DNA of 64,000 nt from CAVRUD01 sp963849635. GTDB lineage: Bacteria > Chloroflexota > Chloroflexia > Thermomicrobiales > UBA6265. Below, piece by piece: positions 9,077-18,249 of the stretch (the stretch's first letter is position 1; each line of letters begins with the position of its first letter). The position numbers were made by a program, and so were the translations under genes. The stretch spans positions 98,554 through 162,553 of the forward strand of contig CAWKIA010000016.1 in the NCBI GenBank assembly GCA_963849635.1, written 5' to 3'. The notes beneath the pieces are model-generated. The model searched no databases. It was not told the origin of the DNA and worked only from the letters and a program-made list of their open reading frames with translations.

Positions 9077-9106
9077 AACGCGCCGAGCCAATTGGCCCGG
9101 CGCGTT
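9077..9106 (-). terminator. Terminator of the PRC/DUF2382 gene
   Basis: AACGCGCCG pairs with CGGCGCGTT, enclosing a nested GCCA-ATT-GGC palindrome. It sits 28 bases beyond the 3' end of the minus-strand gene. Confidence 0.55.
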
Positions 9107-9134
9107 CCCAATCATTCGAGTTGCTATCAGCGTG

Positions 9135-9891
9135 CTACTGGCGGGTGTCGTCGGGGTAACCGGCGTCGATGGTCTGGTCGTCGACCCGGACTTCCTCGCG
9201 GCGGACGGTGCCGCCGACCCGCTCGGTGCGCGTCTCGGCGTCCTTCTCGACGATCACCTCGCCGGCCTTGCGGGCAGTCGTCTCGACGTCGACCTCCTGG
9301 CCACGGACCGGGACCTCGATGACGCCCTCTTCGAAGGCGTCGGCGCCAACGGCTCCTGGGTCGTTGGCGTCGACCCGGGTCACGCGGACGCGCTCCTCGG
9401 TCACCGGGACGGTGACGGTGCGGTCCTCGGTGACCAGCTCCTTCTCGATCCGGACGGCGCCGCGATCGACGTCGCGCGTGACCGCGGTGAGGTTCTCCTC
9501 GTAGACGGGGACGCGCAGCGCCTCGCCGCTCGCATCCACGCCGCGGCGGTCGTCCGACGCGACGTAGTCCGGAGCGATCACCTCAGAGTTGGCCGTGCCC
9601 GCGGCGACGGGATCGGATTGCCCATACGCGGTGTCCTGGTAGCCAGTGGCGGAGTCGAGCGGGCGGCTGGTCCCAGCCCTGATTGAGCGCCTCGTCCTTC
9701 GTCACGCTGAGGAAGACCTCGTCGTCGCCGACTGAGGAGATCGCGGATGTCGGGATGTAGTGGTCGGAGGGGAAGAAGAAGCCCTTCTCGACGACGATGT
9801 AGGTGGGGGAGACCTCGACGATCTTGCCGACCTTGTCCCCGTCAGAACCACGAGCGGTCATGCCAGTCAAATCTTGATTCCGAAGTTCCAT
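9135..9891 (-). CDS. PRC-barrel-like / DUF2382 (YsnF/AvaK-type) stress protein (one frameshift)
   Basis: The N-terminal part (9891 to about 9660) reads LTGMTARGSDGDKVGKIVEV, GFFFPSDHYIPTSAI and DEVFLSVTKDEALNQGW, a PRC-barrel-type domain. After an indel near 9660 the downstream frame gives the DUF2382 domain: ALRVPVYEENLTAVTRDVDRG followed by repeated VxV strands (VTEDRTVTVPVTEERV; GQEVDVETTARKAGEVIVEK). Together they make one protein of about 250 residues, the usual PRC-DUF2382 layout. ATG 9891 has GAGGAGG upstream. Members are linked to desiccation and general stress; no enzymatic residues are visible. Confidence 0.8.
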
Positions 9892-10329
9892 TGTCCCTGC
9901 CTCCTCGGCATTTACCTCATTTGTTCCACTAGCCCATGCAGGCCGAGAACATCAACCCGAGGACGCAATCTATGTGCCATCCCGGCACTGAATGACCCGC
10001 CGAGCTAGTGGAGAGGTGGCGCTGGTTACACTGCTATGGCAGGTCGAGAGCATCCAATCGATGCCTCTGCGGACACCGGGCGTGTCAGCGATCGGTCAAT
10101 ATGTGCAGTCTTGGGTTCCCCAGATAGTCATGGTGCGCAGATTACGCACGGCTCCCTAAACCTTGAATGGGTACCTCGAATGGGCACAACTCCCGCTACG
10201 AAGTTCGCTCGCGCGCTGGCATGATGACAGCCTATCTCGGCACATCACCACGCCGGCGGGCTGCCCCGATGAGTGGTCTGTGTTGCGCCGGTGCGGAGCT
10301 ATCCGCTGCGCAAGGAGTACGACGGGCCG
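9892..10329. other. Intergenic region without a convincing gene
   Basis: It carries the ribosome site and promoter region of the minus-strand PRC/DUF2382 gene at its left end and AAGGAG for the following gene at its right end. Short open frames here lack ribosome sites and family signatures. No repeat or strong hairpin was seen. Confidence 0.4.
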
Positions 10330-10821
10330 ATGCGACAGATCGACTATGCCCTGCGATTCCGCGGCGAAGCCAGCTGGGTTGGGGTCGACGGCAATCTTCT
10401 CCGAGTCGTGGCCCGTGCAACTGGCTGCTCGATGCGCACCTGGTTCAACCAAGACAGGCTTCACGGCGAGGTGCGGGACGAGCCGGGCGACGAGATTCGC
10501 CTGGAGTCGGAACTGACCATCACCGGCGCCACGACCTTCCAGGAGATCGGCACCATCGCCTTCGGCGCAAGCGGTGACCGGCTCAGGTTCAGCACCTGCG
10601 GTAGTGGGCATCTGGAGTCTGTACCACAGAGTACTGGCCGGCGCGGCGCGGCGGTGCTGCAGGTAGACGACGGTGAGCGCCAGTTCGCCGCCGCCCACGG
10701 CCTGTTTGCATCCAATTATGTCGTCGACAACTCGGGGGGGATCACGATCCTTCAACTCGGATCGATTCATTTCCCCGACTGGGGACCGGAGGTGCCCACG
10801 GACATGTTCTCGGGTGGATGA
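10330..10821 (+). CDS. Hypothetical beta-rich protein
   Basis: A 163-residue soluble protein, beginning MRQIDYALRFRGEASWVG at ATG 10330 with AAGGAG upstream; an in-frame earlier start (10273) is possible. Alternating strand-like segments (RLESELTITGATTFQEIGTI, GITILQLGSIHF) and a GSGHLES motif suggest a small beta-barrel, perhaps of lipocalin or allene-oxide-cyclase-like shape, but I do not recognise the family. Single gene. Confidence 0.6.
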   Translation: MRQIDYALRFRGEASWVGVDGNLLRVVARATGCSMRTWFNQDRLHGEVRDEPGDEIRLESELTITGATTFQEIGTIAFGASGDRLRFSTCGSGHLESVPQSTGRRGAAVLQVDDGERQFAAAHGLFASNYVVDNSGGITILQLGSIHFPDWGPEVPTDMFSGG

Positions 10822-10851
10822 CCGTGACTCAGGGTGGGGCCGCGGAGGATG

Positions 10852-11046
10852 CTACCCTTCGTCTCCGCCCAGAGTCATGTAGACCCCCAGACCAGAGGCG
10901 AGCCCGACCAGGGCGCCGAACGATGTGCCCATGGCGCCATCGTGGGCAAAATGCCTGAACTCGCGGCCAATTGCGAGCGCCACGAGCAGCCCCAAGACGA
11001 CGATCATGACCGTCCTGAGGCCAGAACCATGTTCCGAACTATCCAC
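10852..11046 (-). CDS. Small membrane protein
   Basis: A 64-residue protein starting at GTG 11046, chosen for the strong GGAAGGAGG site upstream. It has two hydrophobic helices (LRTVMIVVLGLLVALAIG and GTSFGALVGLASGLGVYMTL) around a short basic His-containing turn. Both termini are acidic. Function unknown. It is convergent with the hypothetical gene ending at 10821. Confidence 0.6.
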   Translation of the reverse strand: MDSSEHGSGLRTVMIVVLGLLVALAIGREFRHFAHDGAMGTSFGALVGLASGLGVYMTLGGDEG

Positions 11047-11159
11047 GACTTTCCTCCTTCCAGGGGCGGCGAATCGGTCTGTCGCCTCCACCCAGAGTGT
11101 GCGACGATGGTACCCGTTTCGGCCGGTTTGGCCGAGGGGCACGTGGCTGGGAGGGTGAC

Positions 11160-11252
11160 ATGCGGTTCGGCGCTGGGGTCTTGATCGGCATGTTGATCGG
11201 CGCGGTGATCTTCATCTGGATCCTGGTCCAGATCCTCCAGGCCATTTTCTAG
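11160..11252 (+). CDS. 30-residue hydrophobic peptide
   Basis: ATG 11160 follows a near-ideal GGGAGGG site by four bases. The product begins MRFGAGVLIGMLIGAVIFI and is one transmembrane helix ending LQAIF. It ends at TAG 11250-11252 before a bidirectional terminator. The ribosome site, the single-helix composition and the placement argue for a real small protein; no homologue family is known to me. Confidence 0.5.
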   Translation: MRFGAGVLIGMLIGAVIFIWILVQILQAIF

Positions 11253-11323
11253 TGCCAGCCGTCCGGATTGCGCTCGGGGCCCCTTCCATGCTGAAAATAT
11301 GCGAGTGACTGGCCCGGTGAACG

Positions 11324-11361
11324 GACGCCGCCGCCCCGCAATACTTCGGGGCGGCGGCGTC
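11324..11361. terminator. Bidirectional terminator between convergent genes
   Basis: 15-bp stem GACGCCGCCGCCCCG / CGGGGCGGCGGCGTC with an 8-base loop. It lies between the 30-residue peptide gene (+) and the cupredoxin-like gene (-). Confidence 0.7.
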
Positions 11362-11404
11362 ATCTCACGCATTGGTCCGTTCGAAGGGAGGGCCCGGTGA
11401 TGGG

Positions 11405-12400
11405 CTATTCGACGGTAAAGACGGTCACCATGCCGTCGAGGACGTGCGGCATCCCCGTCATCGGGTCGATGATGAAGCAGATGACGGCGTAGGAGCCCGG
11501 GTCCAGGTCGAGCACGTTCCAGGTCGTGTGGCCGCCGGACTGTAGGGCTGCATAGGCGGCGCCGGTGAAGGACGCGACCAGGGGCGGCCCGGCGGGTGGG
11601 GTGCCGCTCATCAGACTGGCGAAGTCGGCGACGATATCGTCGGCGGTCGTGCCGTCCGGAACGCCGTACATCACCATGTGGTGGCTGTGCTCCGTACCGG
11701 TGTTGGTGATCTCCCACACCTGAGGTCCTGCCGGCACCGGGTCCGGCGTGACGATGTAGCGCAGGTCGTCCGTCATCTCCAGGATCACATCGGCATCCGG
11801 GCCGATGGATGGATCACCGGCGACCGGCGTCGCGCCCGTTCCCGCCACCGGCGAGGCAACCGGGGTGGCGGCGGCCTCGGTGACGGTCAGCGGGCTGAGC
11901 CGCATGATCTCGTTGGCGACATCGTACTCTTCACCTTCGGCCAGTTCCGGGTAGTACGAAGCGGCGATCTGGTAGTCGCCGGGGGCCAGATCGATCAGGA
12001 AGGTGGCGGAGATGCCCGCCGCAGGGGTGTTGCCGCCGCCGGCGAATGTCCAGCCGGGCTGAACCAGATCGCTCGCACCCGCGTCGAGCGCTCCCTGGGT
12101 CATCTCCTCGACGGAGAGCCCGGCTGGAGGCTGCATGAAGTCGACGTAGGCGTTGTTGCCTGCGGTGACGCTCAAGGTGACGTGGTAGATGCCGGCCGGC
12201 AGGGTTTCAGGCGCCTCGACGCCGTCCTCACTGACGGCGATCTCGATGGCGGGGTAGCCGAGGGCCGCGAGCGCAGCCTCATCGTAGCCCCACGCAATCT
12301 GGGGGTCCTGGGCCAGGGCGCGTGGATTCCCAACCGTCAATCCCGCCACCGCCATGATCGTCGCCAACGCGACGAGTCCAATTCGACCAAACCGTTGCAC
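11405..12400 (-). CDS. Secreted cupredoxin-like protein
   Basis: 331 residues from GTG 12400 (AGGAG upstream). Signal peptide: RFGRIGLVALATIMAVAGL, then ALAQDP at the probable cleavage site. The middle has a first beta domain (LPAGIYHVTLSVTAGNNAYVD), a Thr/Ala/Pro/Val linker and a C-terminal domain with IVTPDPVPAGPQVWEITNTG, HSHHMVMYGVP and YAVICFIIDPMTGMPHVLDGM. The spaced His, Cys, His and Met residues in the last domain resemble a blue-copper site, but the Cys-to-His spacing is long, so metal binding is inferred. Exported, possibly copper-binding or redox-active. Confidence 0.7.
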   Translation of the reverse strand: MQRFGRIGLVALATIMAVAGLTVGNPRALAQDPQIAWGYDEAALAALGYPAIEIAVSEDGVEAPETLPAGIYHVTLSVTAGNNAYVDFMQPPAGLSVEEMTQGALDAGASDLVQPGWTFAGGGNTPAAGISATFLIDLAPGDYQIAASYYPELAEGEEYDVANEIMRLSPLTVTEAAATPVASPVAGTGATPVAGDPSIGPDADVILEMTDDLRYIVTPDPVPAGPQVWEITNTGTEHSHHMVMYGVPDGTTADDIVADFASLMSGTPPAGPPLVASFTGAAYAALQSGGHTTWNVLDLDPGSYAVICFIIDPMTGMPHVLDGMVTVFTVE

Positions 12401-12572
12401 GAAAGAACTCCTACATCTCCCGGCAATGTCAGCCAGACACGGCAAACGACCGGATTGCCCCAACCGGCGCCATTCGCCGGTGAGCGGCAATTCTGCCACG
12501 TCTCGCTTGAATTCCCACCAGGAAGCCGCGTGAGCGGCCATCAGAGGGCATGGCTCCGCGTCTCGTCCTACG

Positions 12573-12935
12573 TCAGGTGTATGCGGCGGCGTCAACTGGG
12601 CGCCGGGGGGCGCGCCTGGGCGGTTTCCGCTCGCGCCGGGTTCCCACCTGACGGCCGACGTGGAAGCCGCGGCAGCGGCGGCACCAGTATGCCCTGGCGG
12701 CTCCTCGCCGGCCTTCATTGCGGTTGATGGAGCGGGCGTCGGCAACGGCATGGTCGTGGGTGCGGTAGACCTTCTTGGCGCACCGGCCCAGATAGGCCGG
12801 CGTGCCTCGGTGTCCGGTAACTTCCGTCCAATGCGGTGTTGGGTGGTCCCATGTCGCGTAGGAGGCAACTGGGATCTCGATCAGGGCCGACTCCGCGAGT
12901 GTTTCGCTATCGGGCAGCTTGCCACGATCTACCAT
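12573..12935 (-). CDS. Small basic protein with Cys-x-x-Cys / His knuckle
   Basis: 120 residues. The core YLGRCAKKVYRTHDHAVADARS followed by AYWCRRCRGFHVGR matches the recurrent small bacterial/phage pattern C-x(n)-YxxxxxA...-Y-x-C-x-x-C-x-x-(W/F)-H, probably a zinc knuckle. The rest is rich in Arg. Role unknown; nucleic-acid binding is plausible from charge. It is upstream of, and on the same strand as, the cupredoxin-like gene. Confidence 0.55.
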   Translation of the reverse strand: MVDRGKLPDSETLAESALIEIPVASYATWDHPTPHWTEVTGHRGTPAYLGRCAKKVYRTHDHAVADARSINRNEGRRGAARAYWCRRCRGFHVGRQVGTRRERKPPRRAPRRPVDAAAYT

Positions 12936-13079
12936 CTGCGCTCCCTTTCACGGCGGGCCGTTGATTCCTCTGTCAACACTGTTCCGGGAGACCCGGCGGT
13001 TTCCGACAGGCCGGCCAAGGTGCATGGGGAGGCATGTATCCTGGCTCGAAGCTGTTGAGGTCGGCAGTCGAGAGGGAGG

Positions 13080-14457
13080 GTGGGATTGGGACCAGAGCCC
13101 TCGATCGCCGCCAGGCAGACGATTCAGCGACTGCTCATCAACCGGGACTATGCCCGCCTTTGGGCTGCCTCGGCGATCTCCGGCTTCGGCGACTCGATCT
13201 TCGAGACCACCTTGATCGTTTGGATCGTTAGCGATCTGGCCGAAAACCGTTCCTGGGCTCCGTACGTCACGAGCGGCTTGCTGGCTGCGTCCGCCGTACC
13301 GGTGCTCCTGGTGGGACCGATCGCGGGCACCCTCGTCGATCGCTGGCGGGACAAGCGTCGGGTCCTCCTACGCACCAATCTCATCAGTGCCGCACTCGTC
13401 ATGAGCCTGCTGCCCGGTTGCGGTCGCGCCGGCATCGGCGTTCGGCGGCGGTGCGCAAGCGGATGCCATTCGGCTCAGCTTGACGCTGATCGTCGTGGTC
13501 CTGGCAAGTGCGGTCGTCCAGTTTCTGCGTCCCGCTTCCGGAGTGTTGTCCCGGGACATCGTGCCGGAGGAGGAGCGGCCCCGTGCGGTCGGCATGAGCC
13601 AGACCGCTGCCAACGTGACAATGCTCGTGGCGCCCGCAGTCGCCGCCCCGGTTCTGATCGCATTCGGGCCGGGATTGGCGCTGACGGTCAATGCCGCCAC
13701 GTTTGTTGTGGCCTTTTTCATGATCCGGAGCATTGCGGTGCTGACGGATGACGTTCCGGGCGAGCCAGTGGAGTTGGCGTCAGCTGGATCGATCCGCAAC
13801 GATCTGGCGGTTGGGTTGAGGTTCTTCATTCAGAATCAGGTCCTGAAGTCCGTGGCGATTGCCATGAGCATCGCGATGCTCGGCTTCGGCGCGATGAGCG
13901 CTCTCGACATCTATTTCATGCTCGATAACCTCGGGACGGATCGCCACTACTACGGCATTTTGGAATCGGCACAAGGAGCAGGCATGATCGCCGGGGCGAT
14001 CGCCTGGGGCTTCCTGGCGGGCCGGCTCGGCCTGGAGCGCACCGTGTGGCTTGGGCTTGCGGGGCTTGGATTGTTGACGGTCGTCTATTCCCGATTGACT
14101 GCCTTTCCTCCAGCGCTTGTTCTGACCGTCATCATCGGTACGATCGTCCCGTCGCTAAGCATTGCCATCAGCCCGATCCTGATGCGGGAGACACCCAGGC
14201 ACCTATTGGGCCGAATTGGGGCGACGCTCAATCCGATCATCACGGGCTCCACACTCGTCGGCGCGCTGCTGGGAGGAGTTCTTTACGGAGCGATGCGGGA
14301 CAACTTCGAAGACAGGATCTTGGGCGTTCACGTTGGTCCGATCGACACGATCTACGTGGTCATCGGCGTGATGACCCTGATTGCGGCCACCTACTCCGCC
14401 CGGAACTTGCGGGCTCCGCGGCTCGTTGTCTCCGATGGTGAGACAGGCAGCGGGTGA
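13080..14457 (+). CDS. MFS transporter (one frameshift)
   Basis: Twelve-helix major-facilitator of the MFS_3 (enterobactin-exporter-like) type: NRDYARLWAASAISGFGDSI at the start, then loop GTLVDRWRDKRRVL. Near 13418 an extra G shifts the frame; the other frame continues VAVAPASAFGGGAQADAIRL and then the rest (FLRPASGVLSRDIVPEEERP to the end). Merged length is about 458 residues. Start is GTG 13080 or TTG 13086, both near an AGAGGGAGGG site. Probably a drug or metabolite exporter; substrate unknown. Confidence 0.8.
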
Positions 14458-14493
14458 ACCGATACGATCCACCCGTGTGGACAGTGGACGAAC

Positions 14494-15633
14494 GTGCAGT
14501 CTCGGATAGGGGTGGGCGTGAAGAAAGCACGGGATTTGCGCCGATTGCGGGTTGCCGTGATCGGTCTCGGGGCATGGGGAACGCGGGCGCACCTGGCGGC
14601 GCTGGCGGCGCGTGATGACGTTGAGGTCGTGGCTATTGTCGAGCCGGATGCAGTGGAAGCGGCCGCGGCGGCAGCCAGGTTCTCCGTCCCTCGGATCGAG
14701 GCGGATGCGGCGATGCTCTGGGCGAATCCTGGAGAGATCGACGCCGTCGTGATTGCCACCCCGGTCGATACCCACTACCGGCAGGTGATGGATGCCCTCG
14801 CCGCCGGGTGCCACGTCCTCTGCGAAAAGCCGCTGGCGTACGACCTGCCTCAGGCGGAGGAGATGCACCGCGTGGCCCGCGAGGCGGGTGTGGTGGCGAA
14901 GCTGGGATTCTTGATGCGCTTTTCGCCCGTGGTTGCGCGGATGAAGGTATTGGTAGACGAGGGGTATCTCGGAGAGCTGCGCGGCTTCGAGTTTCACTCC
15001 GTCAATGCCCAGTTCATCGATCCGGATCGACCTCGGCATTGGAAGATGGAACGCTCCCGGGCAAACGGCGGCGTCTTCGCTGAGTACGGCTCGCACGGCA
15101 TCGATCTGGCGCTTTGGTTCGGCGGTCCAATCACGAAGGTCGTTGCCCACGGCACGACGGCAATCTCGGAACGTCCCTTGCATGGCGGCGGACGCGGCGC
15201 GGTCGATGTCGACGACATGACCGCCTGGATCGGGGTCTATGCCAACGGTGGCGACGCGACCTTCCGCACTGGGTGGGCATCGCAGCCGATCGGTGGAGGC
15301 GGAGTGCGGATCTACGGGTCGCGTGGGTCGTTGGCCTGGCAGCCCGACCCGACGACGCGGCGCAGTGAGGTCCTGATCGGCGCATCGACTAATGCTCCGG
15401 AACCGACCGTGTTACTCGACCACACTCCCGACTTCGATCCCGTGATCGACTCCGGCCCCTTTCCGCTCGGCCTCTTCGCCCGCTACAACGCGGGATTGAT
15501 CGACAGTTTCATTCGGGACATCCGCGCTGGGCGGGTGACCGGACCGAGTTTCGACGACGGCCTGGCGGTGCAGCGGGTGCTGGCGGGGATCCGGACTTCG
15601 TTGGATGAGGGGCGGTGGGTGGAGGTGGGGTGA
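14494..15633 (+). CDS. Gfo/Idh/MocA-family oxidoreductase
   Basis: About 379 residues. N-terminal Rossmann domain with VAVIGLGAWGTRAHLAAL, the second strand AIVEPD, and the family motif CEKPLAYDL; the C-terminal alpha/beta domain includes FAEYGSHGIDLALWFGG. NAD(P)-dependent oxidation of a sugar or cyclitol is expected. GTG 14518 has a TAGGGG ribosome site and is an alternative to GTG 14494. Follows the MFS gene on the same strand with a 36-base gap. Confidence 0.9.
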   Translation: MQSRIGVGVKKARDLRRLRVAVIGLGAWGTRAHLAALAARDDVEVVAIVEPDAVEAAAAAARFSVPRIEADAAMLWANPGEIDAVVIATPVDTHYRQVMDALAAGCHVLCEKPLAYDLPQAEEMHRVAREAGVVAKLGFLMRFSPVVARMKVLVDEGYLGELRGFEFHSVNAQFIDPDRPRHWKMERSRANGGVFAEYGSHGIDLALWFGGPITKVVAHGTTAISERPLHGGGRGAVDVDDMTAWIGVYANGGDATFRTGWASQPIGGGGVRIYGSRGSLAWQPDPTTRRSEVLIGASTNAPEPTVLLDHTPDFDPVIDSGPFPLGLFARYNAGLIDSFIRDIRAGRVTGPSFDDGLAVQRVLAGIRTSLDEGRWVEVG

Positions 15634-15674
15634 TGGCAGGCACTTAGCCTGGTGGATGCTCCCTTCCCCCCGTT

Positions 15675-16530
15675 GTGATCTCAGTCCTCTACCGCGACAC
15701 GCGCCATCCCGGTGGCGTGGCACGTGACGGCCGGCCGGCCGGCCGGGGGCGTGGCTGGCGCCGCTGCTCGGACCTTCTGGCCGCCCTCGCCCCGGCGGTG
15801 CCGCCGACCCGGACGGTCGTGGTCCTGGCCGACCGGGGACTGTGGAGCCCGCGGCTCTGGGAGGCGCATCCGCGGCGCACGGCTGGCACCCGCTGCTCCG
15901 GATCCAGCAGGCGGCACTCTTCCGGCCCCGGGCGGCAAAACAGGCAAGGCGGCCGCCCTGGTGCCGGGGCCGGGCCACGCCTGGCTCGGTGCGGGGAACC
16001 GCGTACAAGGACGCCCCCAAACGCGAAGGACGCGACCCTGGTCGCGGTCTGGGAGGTCGGGCCAGGCACGAGCCCTGCCTGGCCCTGACCGACCTGGCCC
16101 CGGACGACGTCGGCCCGTGCTGGTACGGGCTGCGGGCCTCGGATCGAGTTGGGCTTCCGGGCCCTGAAGTCGGGCGGTTGGCACTGGGAACGGACCCGGC
16201 GCACCGATCCCGACCGGGTGGCGCGCCACTGGCTGGTGCTGGCGGTGGCCACCCTCTGGGTGCGTGGCCACCGGCACCCGCGTCGAGGACGCCGAGCGCT
16301 CTGGGGCGGGCCCCAGCCAACCTGCGGGTGGCCCTGCCGCCGCCGCCGCGCGACCGCGCCCGCGTCGCCAGCGTCTTCGCCCGGGGGCTGGCGCGGCTGC
16401 GCTGGCAAGCTGCTGCGGGTGCGGCGGCTGTGGTCCCGGATCTGGCTCTGGCAGGATGCCTGGCCCGCCGCACCGCGCGACCTACTGGTGCGTGGTGTGG
16501 CCCCACTGACCACTTCCCCTCGGATACCGA
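15675..16530 (+). pseudogene. Degraded IS4-like DDE transposase
   Basis: No single frame is open, but reading all three frames in turn gives a continuous transposase: SVLYRDTR then IPVAWHVTAGRPAGG, LLAALAPAVPP..TVVVLADRGLWSPRLW, GWHPLLRIQQ, TAYKDAPK, PCLALTDLAPDDVGPCWYGL, ELGFRALKSGGWHWERTRRT, DPDRVARHWLVLAVATLW, RVEDAE and FARGLARLRW. LADRG and the ELGFRALKS segment fit DDE acidic positions of IS4-type enzymes. At least five indels, and the amino-terminal third is missing. No inverted repeats or target duplication could be found at its edges. Confidence 0.7.
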
Positions 16531-16607
16531 CCCCGACAGCGTTGGACAGGGAGAAGGGGGACTGGTGGCAATAGGAGAGGCCGTGTCCGCTGCCGCCCGC
16601 AGTTAGA

Positions 16608-16660
16608 GGACTCGAAGTCCCGGGCTGAGTGACGGAAGTCGGTTGAAACCGGCTAAGAGT
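16608..16660. repeat. Tandem-hairpin intergenic repeat, copy A
   Basis: Two small hairpins, GACTCGAAGTC and AGTCGGTT-GAA-AACCGGCT, separated by CCGGGCTGAGTGACGG. The order and core words (GACTC.AAGTCC.GGG, ACGGAAGTC) match the structured repeat at 26864-26952. Confidence 0.4.
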
Positions 16661-16794
16661 TGGGTCAGTACGGCCTAGTGGTCTGATTTCACAGCGGCTT
16701 GTGGCGATGCTGGGGCGGATGCCCACGCGGTTCGTGCGTTATTGTCGGATACAGTCGATGAGGTGGGATAAGGTAATCGGCAAGGAGGTGCCCG

Positions 16795-17412
16795 ATGCCC
16801 GCCGGCAAGCATGCCGATGATGCTCCGATTCGACCGCTGCAGAAGTGGGAAGATCTGGCCGAGCAGCGCATCCGCGCGGCCCAGGAGGAAGGGCTGTTCG
16901 ACGATCTCCCGGGCCGAGGTCGGCCGCTGACGCTGGACGACAATCCGTTGGCGGGAGATATGCAGACCGGCTTCCGCCTGCTGAAGAACGCCGGCTTTGC
17001 GCCCGAGTGGATCGAACTGGATAAAGAGATTCGCGCCGAGCTTGAGGCGTTGCGGGAGATTCGCGAGCGTGCCGCCCGCCGCGTGGCCGAACTTAGCGCA
17101 GCGGGCGGGGATGAGCCACCGCGCACTGGAGAGGGCAAGCGCTCGTTGCGGCACTGGTTGGGTCGACTGGGTCAGGCGTCGCGGCGTCCGGGCAGGTCTC
17201 CGGGGCGGGCGCGAGCGCGGGTCGCGATGGTAGAGCGAGAACGCGCTCGGTCGGCCTACCTCGATCGCGCCGCTCGACTTACCGAGCGCATCACCCTGTT
17301 CAATGCGGTGCGCCCGCGGGACCTGTGGTGGCTGGAGCGTCAAGTCCCGACGGCGGAGGCACATGCCAGCGACTTCGACAAAGCATGCCCGCTTGTGGCG
17401 GCCGAGGGCTAA
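16795..17412 (+). CDS. DUF1992 / DnaJ-homologue C28-type domain protein
   Basis: 205 residues. The N-terminal DUF1992 motif is clear: WEDLAEQRIRAAQEEGLFDDLPG followed by GRPLTLDDNP and RLLKNAGFAPEWIELDKEI. A basic linker with PGRSPGRAR and a helical C-terminus (RITLFNAVRPRDLWWLERQ) follow. The family is widespread, soluble, and of unproven (possibly chaperone-related) function. A GGAGGTG ribosome site precedes ATG 16795. Confidence 0.85.
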   Translation: MPAGKHADDAPIRPLQKWEDLAEQRIRAAQEEGLFDDLPGRGRPLTLDDNPLAGDMQTGFRLLKNAGFAPEWIELDKEIRAELEALREIRERAARRVAELSAAGGDEPPRTGEGKRSLRHWLGRLGQASRRPGRSPGRARARVAMVERERARSAYLDRAARLTERITLFNAVRPRDLWWLERQVPTAEAHASDFDKACPLVAAEG

Positions 17413-17485
17413 GCCCGACGAAGCCCTTGTATGCTCCAGGGCTGTGAACGACGACGTCTGCCTGGACGGTTTTTGAGCGGGGCTG

Positions 17486-18247
17486 TTAAGGCATTGCCCA
17501 GCCGCCGTCGATGTTGATGGTCTGGCCGGTGATGAAGGCGCTGGCGTCGGAGGCGAGGAAGACGGTTGCGCCGGCGATGTCGTCGGGGAGGCCGCGGCGC
17601 TTGATCGATTGGAGCTGGTTCATCCGGGTGGCCAGTTCGGCTTGCTCGGGAAAGAGTTCTAGCTCCGACTCGGTCTGGATCGCGCCGGGGGTGATGGCGT
17701 TGACGGTGATGCCGTCGACGCCGACTTCGCGGGCCAGGGTGCGGGTGAAGCCGATCATGCCGGCTTTGGCGGAGACGTAGTGGAGCAGGTTTGCCTGACC
17801 GAGGTGGACCGTGACCGAGGAGACGTTGATGATCCGGCCCCAGCCTGCCTCGCGCATGGCGGGGTAGACCGCCCGCAGGGTGAGGTAGCAGGACTTGAGG
17901 TTGACGGCGAGGACGCGGTCCCACTCGGCTTCGTCGATCTGTTGCCACGGCTTGTGGGCGTCGGTGATGCCGGCGTTGTTGACCAGGATCGAGATCGGGC
18001 CAAGCTCATCGGCGACGGCCTGGACCATCGCGTCGACATCGGCGGCGATTGAGACGTCGCCGGGCACGGCTATCGCCCGGCCGCCGGCGCGGGTGATCTC
18101 GGCGACGGCGGACTCGGCGGCGGACCTCTTTGCCAGGTAGTTCACGGCGACGCTTGCGCCCGATTGGGCCAAGGCGATACAGATCGCGCGGCCGATCCCG
18201 CGCGATCCTCCCGTGACGAGCGCAACCTTGTTGTCGAGTGGCGGCAT
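17486..18247 (-). CDS. SDR, FabG-like 3-oxoacyl-ACP / sugar reductase
   Basis: 253-residue classical SDR: VALVTGGSRGIGRAI, VNNAGITDA, catalytic Ser in INVSSVT, YVSAKAG, DGITVNAITPGAI, and the C-terminal GQTINIDGGWAMP. It starts two bases after the stop of the XRE-cupin regulator gene, so the two form an operon. Given the surrounding catabolic genes it is more likely a sugar or hydroxy-acid dehydrogenase than a fatty-acid enzyme. Confidence 0.9.
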   Translation of the reverse strand: MPPLDNKVALVTGGSRGIGRAICIALAQSGASVAVNYLAKRSAAESAVAEITRAGGRAIAVPGDVSIAADVDAMVQAVADELGPISILVNNAGITDAHKPWQQIDEAEWDRVLAVNLKSCYLTLRAVYPAMREAGWGRIINVSSVTVHLGQANLLHYVSAKAGMIGFTRTLAREVGVDGITVNAITPGAIQTESELELFPEQAELATRMNQLQSIKRRGLPDDIAGATVFLASDASAFITGQTINIDGGWAMP

Positions 18248-18249
18248 CG

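Noticed and set aside
15634..16794. A complete insertion sequence around the degraded transposase
   Set aside because: No matching inverted ends or duplication could be seen between the Gfo/Idh/MocA gene and the DUF1992 gene.
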